From Trueperaceae bacterium (GTDB taxonomy: Bacteria > Deinococcota > Deinococci > Deinococcales > Trueperaceae): a stretch of 6,031 nucleotides of DNA. Every line of letters starts with the position of its first letter. The first letter of the stretch is position 1. The stretch covers positions 1-6,031 of the forward strand of contig SKMG01000081.1 in the NCBI GenBank assembly GCA_007121175.1, read 5' to 3'. Position numbers and translations under genes: made by a program. Positions 5,185-6,031 of this stretch are shown here, in pieces. The notes beneath the pieces were generated by a model that was given only the letters and a program-made list of their open reading frames with translations, was not told the DNA's origin and searched no databases.

Positions 5185-6031
5185 GAGCGGTGAGGGTGCG
5201 TGCGGGATCGCCGCCGTTCGGGGTCGGCCGGCGGTGGAACCTGCGCCACGTCGTTGCGCGCCTGGCATGGCTCCTCGGCATTGCTCTCGTGATCGTCTTC
5301 AGTCTGTTCCCGATCATCTGGTTGTTCCTCACCTCGATCAAGTCGCCCCATGAGGCTTTCGTCATGCCGCCCAAGCTCATCTTCACGCCGACCCTCGACA
5401 ACTACGTGCACATCCTGCACAACGTCCGCTTCTGGACGTACCTGAGCAACTCGCTCGTGGTCGCTGTCGGGGCGACCCTGTTGTCGATCATCGTCGGAGC
5501 TCCAGCCGCCTATGGTTTCAGCCGCTTTCGCTTTCGGGGCAGGAGCTTCATGCAGATCCTGGTGTTGATGGCGCGGCTCATCCCGCAAGTGGCGCTCCTC
5601 CTGCCGCTCTACATGCTGTACCGGCAGGTCGGGCTGATCGACACGCAGGTCGGCTTGATCCTCGCCTACACCACCTTCGTCGCTCCGTTCACGGTCTTCG
5701 TACTGATCGGCTTCTTCGCCGATATCCCAAAGGACCTCGAAGAAGCCGCCTTGATCGACGGCTGCAGCCGCTGGGGGGCATTCTTCCGCGTCGTTCTCCC
5801 GCTTTCGTTGCCGGGTCTCGCGGCCACCTTCATCTTCGGGTTCCTCTACTCATGGAACGAGTTCATGTACGCGGTGATCCTGACCGGCGAGCAGGCGCGC
5901 ACGCTCCCGGTGATGATCACAGGGTTCATCACGGCACGAGGCATCCAGTGGGGCAACATAGCCAGCGCCGGCAGCCTCATCCTGCTGCCTGTCATCCTCT
6001 TCGTCTTCCTCGGTTCGCGTGGTCTCATCAA
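5181..6031 (+). CDS. Sugar ABC transporter permease, MalG/UgpE type, C-terminus cut by window end
   Basis: This is the second channel subunit, partner of the preceding permease. The frame runs open from GTG 5181 to the edge, giving 283 complete codons. Members usually have 275-300 residues and end in a GLTxGAVKG-like tail, so only about 10-20 residues are probably missing. Membrane segments lie near 29-51, 89-113, 124-146, 155-179, 210-230 and 258-279. Diagnostic stretches are FLTSIKSPHEAF at 49-60, SNSLVVA at 89-95, AAYGFSRFRF at 109-118, the EAA loop (E188-A189-A190, D193-G194, LP at 206-207) and SWNEFMYAVILT at 224-235. GTG 5181 overlaps the upstream TGA by 4 nt, which favours translational coupling. 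In-frame GTGs at 5190 and 5196 are equally possible by sequence, and GAGAG at 5183-5187 would sit 8 nt before the latter. The first 20 residues are Arg-rich and poorly conserved in the family, so the start is the least certain part. Confidence 0.92.
   Translation, partial: MRAVRVRAGSPPFGVGRRWNLRHVVARLAWLLGIALVIVFSLFPIIWLFLTSIKSPHEAFVMPPKLIFTPTLDNYVHILHNVRFWTYLSNSLVVAVGATLLSIIVGAPAAYGFSRFRFRGRSFMQILVLMARLIPQVALLLPLYMLYRQVGLIDTQVGLILAYTTFVAPFTVFVLIGFFADIPKDLEEAALIDGCSRWGAFFRVVLPLSLPGLAATFIFGFLYSWNEFMYAVILTGEQARTLPVMITGFITARGIQWGNIASAGSLILLPVILFVFLGSRGLI

Overview
The window is about 6 kb of GC-rich bacterial DNA with every supported gene on the + strand. The phylum cannot be fixed from so little. 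Three features would fit Deinococcota (for example a Truepera-like lineage): high GC, a sugar-binding protein with a cleavable signal peptide but no lipobox, and a likely leaderless regulator mRNA with a TANNNT -10 box just before its ATG. Other GC-rich groups such as Chloroflexota or Proteobacteria are not excluded, so this is a weak inference.

Layout. (1) Bases 1-1527 hold the 3' part of a gene that begins before the window. It encodes a soluble tetratricopeptide-repeat half joined to a multi-pass membrane half resembling a CPBP/CAAX-type intramembrane protease whose usual catalytic residues appear to be replaced. (2) Bases 1528-1695 are a 168-bp intergenic region with a hairpin, a perfect 10-bp palindrome and a -10 box. 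(3) Bases 1696-2928 encode a ROK-family transcriptional regulator with an N-terminal helix-turn-helix and an intact zinc motif. (4) Bases 2929-3019 are a short leader with a strong Shine-Dalgarno sequence in front of an AUG immediately followed by UAA, then a normal ribosome site for the next gene. (5) Bases 3020 to the right edge carry a carbohydrate ABC importer: a family 1 solute-binding protein, a MalF/UgpA-type permease and a MalG/UgpE-type permease cut by the window end just before its C-terminus.

How the genes work together. The ROK regulator and the importer form a typical sugar-uptake locus: the binding protein captures a sugar outside the membrane, the two permeases form the channel, and the ROK protein probably senses the sugar or a derivative and controls transcription of the locus, itself included. 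No ATPase gene is visible. It may lie downstream or be a shared MsmX/UgpC-type subunit encoded elsewhere. The substrate cannot be named from sequence. The upstream TPR/CPBP-like gene looks functionally unrelated.

No tRNA, rRNA, CRISPR array, insertion sequence or other mobile element was seen. The locus is mostly ordinary. The points most worth a second look are the degenerate CPBP-like domain, the AUG-UAA element, and the leaderless, palindrome-bearing promoter of the regulator.
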